From positions 9,341 through 73,340 of the forward strand of contig DASYXA010000065.1 in assembly GCA_035935465.1 (NCBI GenBank): a stretch of DNA of 64,000 bases. Direction: 5' to 3'. The notes under the pieces are model-generated. The model was not told the DNA's origin, made no database searches, and saw only the letters and a list, made by a program, of their open reading frames with translations. Source of the DNA: UBA4735 sp035935465 (GTDB lineage: Bacteria; Chloroflexota; Limnocylindria; P2-11E). This document shows positions 32,770-42,001 of the stretch, piece by piece. The position numbers were made by a program, and so were the translations under genes. The first letter of the stretch is position 1. Every line of letters starts with the position of its first letter.

Positions 32770-33690
32770 ATGATGCGTCATCCTGCATACGTGCAGGTCG
32801 CGGGCCGGGATGTCACGGTCACGAACCGGGAGAAGGTCTTCTTCCCGAAGCGTGGACGTACGAAGGGCGACCTCGTCGATTACTACGTGTCGGTCGCTCC
32901 GGCGGTGCTCCCCCACGTCCGGCGGCGGGTCATGCAGATGCTGCGCTACCCGAACGGCGTCGACGGTCCGTTCTTCTACCAGAAGCGCGTGCCGGTGCCG
33001 CACCCCGACTGGCTCGAGACCCACACGATCGAGTTCCCGAGCGGTCGCACGGCCGACTTCCCGGTGGTCAACGATGCAGCAGGCCTGGCCTGGATCGCGA
33101 ACCTCGGCTGCATCGACCTACACACGTGGTCGTCGCGCGTCGGCGACGTGGAGAAGCCCGACTACCTGCTCATCGACCTGGACCCGCGCGGCGGCGACCC
33201 CTGGTCGCACGTGCGGACCATCGCGCTCGTCGTCAAGGACGTGATGGACGAGCTCGGCCTCGCGAGCTGGCCGAAGACCTCGGGCTCGACCGGGATCCAC
33301 ATCATCGCGCCGATCGTCCCGGAGCTCGAGTTCCCCGAGGTGCGCCGTTTCGCGAAGGCCTTCGCACAGGAGGTGGAGCGGCGCGTCCCCGACCTCGCGA
33401 CGACCACGTGGAAGGTGGCCGACCGGACGGGGGTCTTCGTGGACTTCGGGCAGAACGCGCGCGACCGCACGATCGCATGTGCGTACTCGATCCGGCCGAC
33501 CCAGGACGCGCGCGCATCGGCGCCGCTGCGCTGGGACGAGGTCGCCGATGTCGAGGCCGCCGACTTCACGATGGAGACGATGGGCGCGCGCATCGCGAAG
33601 GTGGGCGATCTCATGGCCGGCATGTGGGAGTCGCCGGCGAGCCTCGTCCCGCTCTTCGACCGACTGAAGCTCAAGCCGGCGAAGGTGTAG
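32770..33690 (+). CDS. LigD-type polymerase domain (archaeo-eukaryotic primase fold)
   Basis: 306 residues matching the stand-alone polymerase domain of bacterial NHEJ ligase D. VTVTNREKVFFPKRGRTKGDLVDYY, MQMLRYPNGVDGPFFYQKR, DYLLIDLDPRG (catalytic Asp-x-Asp) and KTSGSTGIHIIAPI are diagnostic. It fills gaps with ribonucleotides at broken ends. A LigD-like ligase lies 0.4 kb away on the other strand, with a response regulator between; no Ku gene is in the window. Confidence 0.92.
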   Translation: MMRHPAYVQVAGRDVTVTNREKVFFPKRGRTKGDLVDYYVSVAPAVLPHVRRRVMQMLRYPNGVDGPFFYQKRVPVPHPDWLETHTIEFPSGRTADFPVVNDAAGLAWIANLGCIDLHTWSSRVGDVEKPDYLLIDLDPRGGDPWSHVRTIALVVKDVMDELGLASWPKTSGSTGIHIIAPIVPELEFPEVRRFAKAFAQEVERRVPDLATTTWKVADRTGVFVDFGQNARDRTIACAYSIRPTQDARASAPLRWDEVADVEAADFTMETMGARIAKVGDLMAGMWESPASLVPLFDRLKLKPAKV

Positions 33691-34050
33691 CTAGCAGGCC
33701 TTCTCGATCGCGCTGATCACGTGGTCGAGGTCGAACGGCTTGGCGATGATCGCCACCGCGCCGAGCGCCTCCTTGTGCCGCTCGAGCTCACCCGCCGCCG
33801 ACAGGAGCACGACCGGCACGGTGTTGCCCGAGCGCCGCTGCTCGGCACGGAACGCCCAGCCATCCATCACCGGCATCATCAGGTCGAGCAGGATCACGCA
33901 CGGCGACCAGCGCTCGAGGATGTCGAGGGCCTCGCGGCCGTTCGACGCGCACTCCACGGTGAACCCTTCGTCGTCGAGCGCGGTCTGCAACGACTCGCGG
34001 ATCGCCTCCTGATCGTCGACCACCAGCACATTCACGTTGCGCCCACTCAC
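33691..34050 (-). CDS. Single-domain response regulator
   Basis: About 119 residues, receiver domain only: NVLVVDDQEAIRESL, phospho-acceptor VILLDLMMPVMDGW and switch Lys AIIAKPFDLD. GTG 34050 or GTG 34035 may start it. It lies between the two NHEJ genes, its stop abutting that of the polymerase gene, and may be regulated with the ligase gene upstream on the same strand (34-base gap). Confidence 0.86.
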   Translation of the reverse strand: MSGRNVNVLVVDDQEAIRESLQTALDDEGFTVECASNGREALDILERWSPCVILLDLMMPVMDGWAFRAEQRRSGNTVPVVLLSAAGELERHKEALGAVAIIAKPFDLDHVISAIEKAC

Positions 34051-34084
34051 CGCGTCGAAGGGTACCCGCCGGCGTTCGCGCCCG

Positions 34085-35128
34085 CTACGAGCGGGGAACC
34101 AAGCCGGCTGCGTCGAGCAGCCCGGAGATCGTCGGGTCGCCGTCCTGGCGGACCGGGCGGACCTGGTCCCACCGGCAGTCGCGGGGGTCCGTGTCCGGGC
34201 GGAAGCGGAGGAACCGCGTGCCGTGCCGGAAGCGGTCGGACTCCATCTTGTCGTACCGGACCTCGCACACGAGCTCCGGACGCACCTCGACCCAGTCGAG
34301 CTCTTTTCCCTGCGACCAGCGGCTCTCGCCGCCGGGCATCCGGCCATCGCCGAGGTGCCCGGTCTCGACGAGGGGCGGCAATCGCTTCCGCAGATCGTCC
34401 TGGAGCGCACCCGAGATCCCGGAGGTATGGCCGACGAAGTCGAGTGCTCCGTCATCCCGGTAGAGGCCGAGCAAGAGGCTCGCGACACGCGACCCGTTCT
34501 TCCGATAGCCGACGATGATGCAGTCGCAGGTCTTGTGGTGCTTCACCTTCAGGACCGCCTCGCGCGAGCCGGGCTTGTACGCGAGGTCCGCGCGCTTACA
34601 GACCACCCCGTCGAGCCCGATCATCTCGAGGCGCCCGAGCCACCGCTCCGCGAGCGCACGGTCCGTGGTCTGCGGCGACAGCGTGAACGCGGTCGCGCGC
34701 CGCTCGAGCTCGACGCGACGGTCCGCGAGCGGACGCCGGTGCAACGGCTCGCCGTCCCAGAGCAGGATGTCGAACGCGATGTAGGTCGCCGGCGTCTCCT
34801 GGGACAGCTTCCGGACTCGCGACTCGGCGGGGTGGAGGCGCAGCTGCATCGCGTCGAAGTCGAGCGCGCCGTCGCGCTCGATGACGATCTCGCCGTCGAG
34901 CGCGGAATGTGGCGGCAGCCGCTCGCCGACGCCGCGGAGCTCCGGGAAGTAGCGCAGCAGCGGCCGGCCGTTGCGGCTCCAGAGCGCGACGTCGCCGCCG
35001 TCGTTCTCGAGGACGCCGCGGAACCCGTCCCACTTCGGCTCGTACCGCCAGCGCTCGCCGGTGGGGAGCTCGTCGACGAGGAGGGCCTCCATCGGCGGGA
35101 ACGGCACATTGGCGCCGGGTGCGTTCAC
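34085..35128 (-). CDS. ATP-dependent DNA ligase (LigD ligase-domain/LigC type)
   Basis: 347 residues. YEPKWDGFRGVLEN holds the adenylated Lys (KxDG), followed by HSALDGEIVIERDG, TYIAFDILLWDG, GLDGVVCKRADL and AVLKVKHHKTCDC (motifs III to V), and an OB-fold C-terminus. Size fits LigC or a free LigD ligase domain for double-strand break repair. Together with the neighbouring polymerase gene it amounts to a split LigD without the phosphoesterase domain. Confidence 0.92.
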   Translation of the reverse strand: MNAPGANVPFPPMEALLVDELPTGERWRYEPKWDGFRGVLENDGGDVALWSRNGRPLLRYFPELRGVGERLPPHSALDGEIVIERDGALDFDAMQLRLHPAESRVRKLSQETPATYIAFDILLWDGEPLHRRPLADRRVELERRATAFTLSPQTTDRALAERWLGRLEMIGLDGVVCKRADLAYKPGSREAVLKVKHHKTCDCIIVGYRKNGSRVASLLLGLYRDDGALDFVGHTSGISGALQDDLRKRLPPLVETGHLGDGRMPGGESRWSQGKELDWVEVRPELVCEVRYDKMESDRFRHGTRFLRFRPDTDPRDCRWDQVRPVRQDGDPTISGLLDAAGLVPRS

Positions 35129-35137
35129 CCGATGAGC

Positions 35138-35335
35138 CTAGGACCGGCGACCTTTGGTCTTCGGGCCATCCATCATGCTGAGGTCCTCGGGATGCGGCAC
35201 ACCCGGCTCGGGCCGGTCACTGTCCTTCAGCGGACCCTTCGCGGCGACGATCCCCTCCTGCTGCTCGACGACGCGCTCGGCTTCCCGGTCGGGTCGACCG
35301 AAGCGCTCGGTCCTGGGCTTGGCCGGCTCGGTCAT
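35138..35335 (-). CDS. Small charged hypothetical protein
   Basis: 65 residues, hydrophilic and Lys/Glu/Pro-rich (TEPAKPRTERFGRPDREAERVVEQ...). No domain recognised; probably disordered. It ends nine bases before the ligase gene start on the same strand, so co-transcription is likely. ATG 35335 is preferred; the frame extends to 35383. Coding status rests on frame and position only. Confidence 0.45.
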   Translation of the reverse strand: MTEPAKPRTERFGRPDREAERVVEQQEGIVAAKGPLKDSDRPEPGVPHPEDLSMMDGPKTKGRRS

Positions 35336-35392
35336 GCCCCGGTGGGGGTGCACGGCCCGTGCCACGCGCTCGGCGGCGGACACGTCGCGCGG

Positions 35393-36928
35393 CTACGCGG
35401 ACGCGGGAGCGATGAACACGCGGTCCTTGCCGTGGCGCTTCGCGTCGTACAGCGCGGCGTCGGCACTGCGGAAGAGCGAGTCCTCGTCGGACGCGGAGCG
35501 AGGGAATCCGGCCACCCCGATCGACACGGTGCCGATGACGTGCGCGCCCTCCCCCGCGGGGATCCGCGATGCGGCGACCGCCACCCGGATGCGCTCCGCG
35601 ACGAGCGCCGCGGCCTCGGGGGTGGCGTCGGGCTGGAGCACGAGGAACTCGTCGCCGCCGAATCGCGCGACGACGTCGCTCGTGCGCACATGACCCTGCA
35701 CGGCTTGCGCGATCGCCACGAGGTGCCGGTTGCCGGCCTCGTGGCCGAACCGGTCGTTCACTTCCTTGAGCGAGTCGCTGTCGATGACGAGCAGCGAGAG
35801 GGGGCGGCCACCGCGGCGGGCGCGCTCGATCTCCTCGTGCAGCCGAGCGCGGAAGTGCCGGCCGTTGTACACGCCGGTGAGCTCATCCGTGACCGACAGC
35901 CGGCGGACTGCCTCATGCGCGGCCGCGGCCGAGATCGCGAGCGACGCCTGGTTGGCCAGGGTCTGCGCGAAGCGATAGTGGTCCGCGGTGAACGAGTCCA
36001 CCCCGATCTTCACCGCGCGGATCACGCCGAGAAGGCGCTGGTCGGCGACGAGCGGGACCACGATCGCGGACTTGCGGTCGAGCGGGACGCCGGGCACGGC
36101 GGCGACGCGCCGATCGGCCTCGGCGTCGCCGATGAGGGCCGGCTCGCGATGCTCGGCGGTCCAGCCGACGATGCCCTCGCCGAGCTTCACCTTCGTCTCG
36201 CGGACCATCGTCTCGTACTCGGCCGGGTAGTAGCGCGGATCGAACATCATCGTCGCGACCTCGAGCCACTGCGTCTCCTCATCCCAGAGGAACACCGCCG
36301 TCGAGTCGGCGGTGGTGACCCGCTGGAACGCCTCCACGATCGTGCGCAGCGTGCCGTCGCGGTCGAGCGTCGCCGCGCGGCGCGCGACCTCGTTGACGGC
36401 CTGCAGCTCCTCGATGTCGCTCCGCCGGGCGGCGTGCTCGCGCGCATGCATGAGCGCGAGCGACACGAGGCCGGCGAAGGCTGAGAGCAGCCGCTCGTCC
36501 TGCAGGGAGAACGCGTCGGTCTTGGGGCTCTGCACGGTGAGCACGCCGAGCAGGTCGCCGCGCGCGATCAGCGGCACGCACATCTCCGATCGGCACCCCG
36601 CGGCCGCGGCGATGTACCGGGGATCGCTCGAGACGTCGCCGACGTTGACCACCGCGCGCGTCCGCGCACACGCACCGGTGAGGCCGTGCTCGGTGGTCAT
36701 CCGGTAGTTCAGCACCGAGGGCTCGGTGCTGCCCTCGCCGGCGGCCACGCCCGTGTAGAGCTCGCGGTGCTCCGGGTCGTACAGCAGCAGGTAGCGCATC
36801 GAGTAGCCGAGCTGCTCGCCGAGGAGCTCGACCGCGTGCGACAGCACGCTCGCCTCGTCCAGGGCGGCGTTCAGCAGCGCGTCCGCGGCGCGCATCAACA
36901 GGGAGAGCTCGTTCGCCCGGGGTGTCAT
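35393..36928 (-). CDS. GAF-GAF-GGDEF diguanylate cyclase
   Basis: 511 residues. Two GAF sensory domains (about 20-160, containing MCVPLIARGDLLGVLTVQS, and 185-340, containing IVVPLVADQRLLGVIRAV) are followed by a GGDEF domain with intact VARFGGDEFLVLQ and LSVTDELTGVYNGRHF, so it should make cyclic di-GMP. No membrane segment, hence a cytoplasmic sensor. No EAL or PilZ gene is present in the window. Confidence 0.92.
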   Translation of the reverse strand: MTPRANELSLLMRAADALLNAALDEASVLSHAVELLGEQLGYSMRYLLLYDPEHRELYTGVAAGEGSTEPSVLNYRMTTEHGLTGACARTRAVVNVGDVSSDPRYIAAAAGCRSEMCVPLIARGDLLGVLTVQSPKTDAFSLQDERLLSAFAGLVSLALMHAREHAARRSDIEELQAVNEVARRAATLDRDGTLRTIVEAFQRVTTADSTAVFLWDEETQWLEVATMMFDPRYYPAEYETMVRETKVKLGEGIVGWTAEHREPALIGDAEADRRVAAVPGVPLDRKSAIVVPLVADQRLLGVIRAVKIGVDSFTADHYRFAQTLANQASLAISAAAAHEAVRRLSVTDELTGVYNGRHFRARLHEEIERARRGGRPLSLLVIDSDSLKEVNDRFGHEAGNRHLVAIAQAVQGHVRTSDVVARFGGDEFLVLQPDATPEAAALVAERIRVAVAASRIPAGEGAHVIGTVSIGVAGFPRSASDEDSLFRSADAALYDAKRHGKDRVFIAPASA

Positions 36929-37175
36929 CACTGCGACTACGAGACCTTACGTTCGGGCCTGCCCGCTGTTGCTTCCGCGCGAGGGAGTACTGACGTCCTA
37001 CCGCGCGAGGCGTGCGGGTACACCCGCCAGGGGGAGGGATCCGGGCCGGCTGTCCCGTCGGTCCGTCACGCACCAGGAGCCGCGCCGGATCGCGAGCTCC
37101 GCGCGACGGGGCTCGGGCGGGGACGCCGCGGGCCGCGAGCGTTCGGCGCGCGACGGCCTCAGTATGTGAGCGCAA

Positions 37176-38177
37176 GTGGACGACCGCGTGATCGTGAGTC
37201 GTGAGCCGTTCAACGCGGAGACCCGGCTCGACCTGCAGGACGGGCCGCTCACGGCCGACGGCCGCCATTACGTCCGCAGCCACTTCCCCTTCCCGAGCCC
37301 GCCGGCCGCCCTGGCCATCGGCGGTGCGGTACGACAGCGACGATCGCTGTCGCTCGCCGAGCTGCGCGCGCTCCCGGGCCGCACGCTGACGGTGACCCTC
37401 GAGTGCGCGGGCAACGGCCGCTCGTTCCTCGCGCCGCCGGCGCCGGGCGAGCAGTGGGGCCTCGGCGCGGTGAGCACCGCCCGCTGGACCGGCGTCCCGC
37501 TCCGCGCGCTCCTCGAGCCCGCGGGCCTCTCCGGATCCGTCGTCGAGATCCTCTTCCGCGGCGCGGACACCGGCACGCCGCCGGACGTCGGCACGACGAT
37601 CGCGTTCGAGCGCTCGCTGCCGCTCGAGCGCGCGCTCGCCGACGACGTGCTCGTCGCGTACGCGATGAACGGCGCGGACATCCCGCTCGAGCATGGCGCA
37701 CCGGCACGCGTGATCGTCCCGGGCTGGTACGGCATGGCGTCGGTGAAGTGGCTGGCCGAGATCGTCGCGCTCGAGCGGCCGTTCCGCGGCTTCTACCAGG
37801 CCGACCGCTATGTGATCGGTGACGAGCCCCTCGCCGCGATGCGCCCACGCGCGGTCGTCGTCGCGCCACTTCGGTCCGTCCGTGCCGACGCCGCCACCGT
37901 GATCCGCGGATACGCGTGGTCGGGGCACGGGCCGGTGGTCCGCGTCGAGCTCTCGACGGACGGCGGCCGCAGCTGGGACGACGCGACGCTCGGCGCGGAC
38001 AACGGGCCGGCGGCGTGGCGCGAGTTCCGGTCGGAGTGGCTACCGCGCCCCGGGACGTATCAGGTGCTCGCGCGCGCAACGGACCCACGTGGCGCGGCGC
38101 AGCCGCTGCGGAACGTCGTCAACGCCTTGGGGTACGCGAACAACGCGGCTCAGCCGGTGCGGGTCGACGCGCGCTGA
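37176..38177 (+). CDS. Sulfite-oxidase-like molybdopterin oxidoreductase
   Basis: 333 residues. The molybdopterin domain has LTVTLECAGNGRSFL, with Cys as the expected molybdenum ligand, WTGVPLRALLE and ARVIVPGWYGMASVKWL; the C-terminal VIRGYAWSGHGPVVRVELSTDGG is the Mo-co dimerisation domain. No Tat signal peptide is seen, so it may be cytoplasmic. It is shorter than classical sulfite oxidase and has no heme domain. A 247-base gap upstream shows nothing recognisable. Confidence 0.87.
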   Translation: MDDRVIVSREPFNAETRLDLQDGPLTADGRHYVRSHFPFPSPPAALAIGGAVRQRRSLSLAELRALPGRTLTVTLECAGNGRSFLAPPAPGEQWGLGAVSTARWTGVPLRALLEPAGLSGSVVEILFRGADTGTPPDVGTTIAFERSLPLERALADDVLVAYAMNGADIPLEHGAPARVIVPGWYGMASVKWLAEIVALERPFRGFYQADRYVIGDEPLAAMRPRAVVVAPLRSVRADAATVIRGYAWSGHGPVVRVELSTDGGRSWDDATLGADNGPAAWREFRSEWLPRPGTYQVLARATDPRGAAQPLRNVVNALGYANNAAQPVRVDAR

Positions 38178-38216
38178 CGACGGCGCGGGCCGTCGTCGCC
38201 CAGGAGAACGCGAGGG

Positions 38217-39287
38217 TCAGGACGCGGCCGAGCTGACGTCCAACGAAGGCGAAGATCGCGCCGATGGGGAGCATGCGCCGGGATGTCGCAGGAGCCATGC
38301 CGTCACGTCCTCGAGCAGCGCCTGCGCCCCGACGATGTTCGACTCCGCGCCGGAGTGCGGGTTGAGGTGCAGCCCGTCCACCCCGTCGGCGACGCGTCCG
38401 GCCGCGCGGTCGTACACCCGCGACCCGGCCGGATTGCGCCCGTCGAACCACGCGCGGGCGTCCTGTGCCGCGGATCGGTAACGCGGGTCGCCGGTGACCA
38501 GGGCGAGCCGCCCCAAGCCGAACGCGGCGGAGGCCGCGCCATACGGCTGCACGGTCGGCAGCGCGAAGCGGCTCTCGACGAGCGGAACGACGTACGCGTC
38601 GGCGCTGCGGCGTGCGATGTCGATGAGGTCGGGCCGTCCGAGGGCCACGCCCGCCATCGCGAGGACGCCCTCCTGGATGTGTCCCCAGATGTGCGGCTCG
38701 GTCGCGTCGTGCGCGTCCATCAGCACATCCCCGCGGCGCTGCGACACGATGTCGTCGCACCACCGTGCGATCTCCGGCAGCGGATCGCCGGCGTCGAGCG
38801 CGGCCAGGACCTGGACCGCCCGCACGTCCGACCCCACCGCTCGGTCGTCGAACGACGCGCGCGCGCGCAGGTAATCGTCGCGTGCGCGCTCGTCACCGAA
38901 CACGCGCCAGACCTTGGCCATCGCGCGCGCACCGCGGGCCTGCCAGAACGACGATCCGTCGGGGCGCGACGTGATGCCGTCGGTGTTGCGAACGCCCGTC
39001 CAATCGAGGACGAAGTTCACGAAGCGGCCGTCGTCCTGCTGCATCCAGCGACAGAATGCGAGCAGCCCGTCGACCCACTCGCGCGCGACCGGCAGCTTCG
39101 TGCGGGCCGAGAGATCGGTCCAGAGGACCAGCGCGCGGGACGCGTCATCGAGGCACGCGACGCCTTCGATGCCGCTCTCGCGCGCGGCGAAGTGCTCGCC
39201 CGCCTGATCGGCGTAGATGGCGAGGCCGAGCGCGCGCTGCTCGGGAAGGTCGAGGGGCCGCGCGAGGGCCGCGAGGCGGTTCAGCAC
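38217..39287 (-). CDS. Predicted (alpha/alpha)6-barrel glycosidase-like protein
   Basis: About 356 residues, helical throughout: GVACLDDASRALVLWTDL, FCRWMQQDDGRFVNFVLDW, EPHIWGHIQEGVLAMAGVAL and HSGAESNIVGAQALLEDV resemble six-hairpin glycosidases. Catalytic residues cannot be named with certainty. GTG 39287 overlaps the GH130 gene by seven bases, making it the third gene of the GT4-GH130 unit, consistent with a role in mannoside or related glycan turnover. Confidence 0.65.
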   Translation of the reverse strand: MLNRLAALARPLDLPEQRALGLAIYADQAGEHFAARESGIEGVACLDDASRALVLWTDLSARTKLPVAREWVDGLLAFCRWMQQDDGRFVNFVLDWTGVRNTDGITSRPDGSSFWQARGARAMAKVWRVFGDERARDDYLRARASFDDRAVGSDVRAVQVLAALDAGDPLPEIARWCDDIVSQRRGDVLMDAHDATEPHIWGHIQEGVLAMAGVALGRPDLIDIARRSADAYVVPLVESRFALPTVQPYGAASAAFGLGRLALVTGDPRYRSAAQDARAWFDGRNPAGSRVYDRAAGRVADGVDGLHLNPHSGAESNIVGAQALLEDVTAWLLRHPGACSPSARSSPSLDVSSAAS

Positions 39288-40486
39288 GGCTCGAGGCTGT
39301 CGAGGATCTCCCGGACGTCGAGGTCTGCGGCCGCGACGACCGAATCGGCGGCGCCGTAGTAGACGCGGATGCGGTCGCTGCGCTCGTCGAGGGGGATATG
39401 CCCGCACGAGAAGACCGTGTCGTTGAACAGACCGGTCGTCTCGTAGACCTCGGTCGGCCGCAGGATCGGCGTCGGCGATCGCGCGATGACCGTGCGCGGG
39501 TCGTCGAGGTCCATGAGCAGCGCGCCGATCGCGTACGTCGTGTCGCGATCGACGCCGTGGTACAGCTCCAGCCAGCCGCGCTCGGTCCGGAACGGCACGG
39601 CCGACGCCCCCGTCCGCAGCTCGTCCCAGGAGCCCCAGCGCGGCATCGCGAGCGGCTGGTGACCGCCCCACTCCTTCAGGTCGTCGGAGAACGCGATCCA
39701 GATGCCGAAGATCTTCGCGAACGACTGGGGCATCGGGCGGGTCAGAGCTACGTACTTGCCCCGGATCTTCTCCGGGAAGATCACGACGTCCTTGTGATCG
39801 GGCAGGAGGATCACGCCCTTGCGGTCGAACGAGACGAAGTCCGAGGTGGTGGCCAGGCTCGTCGTGATCCCCCACCGCGACACGGACACGTAGGTCACGT
39901 GGAACGTGCCGTCGATCCAGGTGATCCGGGGATCCTCGACGCCGTACTCCTCGAGCGCGGCCAGCGGCCCGAGCGCAACGTCCTTCTCGACCGTGAAGTG
40001 GATGCCGTCGCGTGACCGCGCCACGCGCAGGTGCGAGATCTGGGCGAGGTAGTCCTGATAGCCCTCGTTCACCAGGTGCAGCGGGCCGGTCCCGTTCTTG
40101 TAGCGGATCGCGCGCGGATCGCGGAGGTCGAGGCCCGGCAGATCCTTCGGGATGTAGGCGACCCGCACGGACGGCGGCTGCGTCGACGCGTCCATGTACG
40201 CCATGCCGATGACGTCGTCCTTCGTGTACTGATGCGGCAGCGGCCGCTGGACCGGGTGCGGTCCGCTCAAGTCGAGCGTCAACGCGCCCGGTGGCAGCGC
40301 GAGATCGGTCCGCGGACGCTCGGCGACGCGCAACAGGAGGATGACCTCGTCCTCGATGACGGCCGTGGCCGCGTTGAAGACCGAGACGACCTCGAGGGCG
40401 TCCTGCGAGGCCGGGACATCCCGCGCGACCAGGAGCGGATTCTCAGCGAGGCGACGACCGAGGTCGGCCCGCGCGGCGACCTTCAA
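39281..40486 (-). CDS. GH130-family glycoside phosphorylase
   Basis: About 401 residues with the five-bladed beta-propeller of GH130: VFNAATAVIEDEVILLLRV, RDGIHFTVEKDVALGP, YGVEDPRITWIDGTFHVTYVSVS and ELYHGVDRDTTYAIGALLMDLDDP. Family members phosphorolyse beta-mannosides. The start is a TTG at 40486 overlapping the glycosyltransferase stop (TTGA). It probably acts with the adjoining GT4 enzyme on a mannose-containing glycan or storage oligosaccharide; exact linkage unknown. Confidence 0.88.
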   Translation of the reverse strand: MKVAARADLGRRLAENPLLVARDVPASQDALEVVSVFNAATAVIEDEVILLLRVAERPRTDLALPPGALTLDLSGPHPVQRPLPHQYTKDDVIGMAYMDASTQPPSVRVAYIPKDLPGLDLRDPRAIRYKNGTGPLHLVNEGYQDYLAQISHLRVARSRDGIHFTVEKDVALGPLAALEEYGVEDPRITWIDGTFHVTYVSVSRWGITTSLATTSDFVSFDRKGVILLPDHKDVVIFPEKIRGKYVALTRPMPQSFAKIFGIWIAFSDDLKEWGGHQPLAMPRWGSWDELRTGASAVPFRTERGWLELYHGVDRDTTYAIGALLMDLDDPRTVIARSPTPILRPTEVYETTGLFNDTVFSCGHIPLDERSDRIRVYYGAADSVVAAADLDVREILDSLEPC

Positions 40487-41655
40487 ACGGCGACGAGCGG
40501 CCCGTGCTGCTCCGGCGCGAGCACGTGCTGGGTCAGCGCGAGGACGCGCTGCCCGACGGCCGGCCAGGCGGTCTCGCGACCGTACGCGTAGGCCCGCCGC
40601 TCGAGGCGCCGCTTCAGCTCCGGATCGCCGAGGATCCGCTTCACCGCGTCCGCGATCGCGGCCGCATCGCGGAACGGGACGACGATGCCGCGATCGTCCG
40701 CGAGCGCCTCGATCGCGTGCAGGTACGGCGTGGAGACGATCGCCTTCCCGGCCCCGAGCGCGTACGCGAGCGTGCCGCTCGTGATCTGGTTCGGGTCGAG
40801 ATACGGCGTCACGTAGACGTCGGATGCGAGCAGGTAGCCGACGATGTCGCGCTGGGTCAGGTACTCGTTCACGAACGCGATGTGGTCGGTCATGCCGAGC
40901 TCCTCAGCGGCGCGCTCGAGCGTGTTGCGGTACGTCTCGCCCTGCTGCTTCAGGAGCTCCGGGTGGGTCTGGCCGACGATCAGGTACAGCGCGTTCGGGT
41001 GCCGCTCGACGATCGACGGCATCGCGTCGATGACGTACTCGAGGCCCTTGCGCGGATCGACGAGCCCGAATGTCGAGATGATCGTGCGGCTCTCCACGCC
41101 GAGCTTCGTCTTGAGGCGATGACGGCCGGTCGGCTCGATCGCGGGCATGCCGTGCGGGATCACGACCGGCGTCTTCGTGATGCCGTAGTCCGATACGAGC
41201 AAGCGGGCTGCCGTGTGAGCCATCACGATGACCTCGTCGCTCCGCGCGGCGATGAGCCGGACGGCCTCGCGCATCGACGGAGAGGGATCCGGCGGGACGC
41301 TGTGCAGCGTGACCAGGGCCGGCTTCCGCAGCTCGAGCAGGAACGGACGAAGGTGATCCTCGTACACGCCGTCCTTCCAGGTGCCGTACAGCCCGAACTC
41401 GTGCTGGATGTTCACCACGTCGACGTTCGAGTCGTTGAGGAGCGCGGCCGCGGACCGGTACGAATCCGGCTCGCGCTGCCGGATGCGCGCCTTGACCTCC
41501 GGACCGTACGCGCGGGCGCTGTTCGGCTCGTCGATGGCGACGACCGAGCAACGGACCGTCGGATCGGCGGCCTTCACAGCGGCCATGACGTCGGCCATGA
41601 AGGTCGCGATCCCGCAGCGGCGTGGGACCGACGAGGACACGAACGCGATACGCAT
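40483..41655 (-). CDS. GT4-family glycosyltransferase
   Basis: About 390 residues, GT-B fold. SSVPRRCGIATFMADVMAAV at the N-terminus, VNIQHEFGLYG, GLVDPRKGLEYVIDAMP and NQITSGTLAYALGAGKAIVSTPY show a retaining GT4 with the C-terminal donor site (Glu-x7-Glu partly altered). Nucleotide-sugar donor is likely GDP-mannose given the neighbouring GH130, but that is inference. ATG 41655 or ATG 41664 (three residues longer) may start it. Confidence 0.9.
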   Translation of the reverse strand: MRIAFVSSSVPRRCGIATFMADVMAAVKAADPTVRCSVVAIDEPNSARAYGPEVKARIRQREPDSYRSAAALLNDSNVDVVNIQHEFGLYGTWKDGVYEDHLRPFLLELRKPALVTLHSVPPDPSPSMREAVRLIAARSDEVIVMAHTAARLLVSDYGITKTPVVIPHGMPAIEPTGRHRLKTKLGVESRTIISTFGLVDPRKGLEYVIDAMPSIVERHPNALYLIVGQTHPELLKQQGETYRNTLERAAEELGMTDHIAFVNEYLTQRDIVGYLLASDVYVTPYLDPNQITSGTLAYALGAGKAIVSTPYLHAIEALADDRGIVVPFRDAAAIADAVKRILGDPELKRRLERRAYAYGRETAWPAVGQRVLALTQHVLAPEQHGPLVAV

Positions 41656-41690
41656 GCCATCCATGCTAGGTGTCAGTCGGCGCTTGATTG

Positions 41691-41954
41691 TCAGCCGCGA
41701 GCGATGCGTGTTTGCTGCGCTTTCCGCTCCTTTTCGAGCGCGCGCTCGCCGGGGCCGGGCGCGTCCTCGCCGAATGGGCCCTCGCGTCCGATGCCGCCCT
41801 GCGGGACGTTCGCGGCGACCGCGCCGGGCAGCTCGATCTCCGGGACGACATCGGTGTCCATGCGCGTCGGCACGCGCTCGTCGACGGACCTGCTCTTCTC
41901 CTCGGCGGTCTCGAGGTCGTCGGACGCGCGCGCGGTGGACCTCTGATCGGGCAT
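41691..41954 (-). CDS. Small acidic hypothetical protein
   Basis: 87 residues, hydrophilic and disorder-prone (DDLETAEEKSRSVDERVPTRMDTDVVPEIELPG...GERALEKERKAQQTR). No recognised domain. AAGGAGG lies six bases upstream of ATG 41954, one of the best ribosome sites in the window, so it is very probably translated. It follows the VIT-family gene on the same strand by 47 bases. Confidence 0.65.
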   Translation of the reverse strand: MPDQRSTARASDDLETAEEKSRSVDERVPTRMDTDVVPEIELPGAVAANVPQGGIGREGPFGEDAPGPGERALEKERKAQQTRIARG

Positions 41955-42001
41955 GCGGCACCTCCTTGGTGACGCGGGCCGGCCGTGCATCGCCCGTGCC
42001 G

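Noticed and set aside
36929..37175. A gene or structured RNA in the gap before the sulfite-oxidase-like gene.
   Set aside because: No frame with ribosome site, no tRNA-like or riboswitch-like pairing was recognised; only short repeated CGCGCGAGG motifs.
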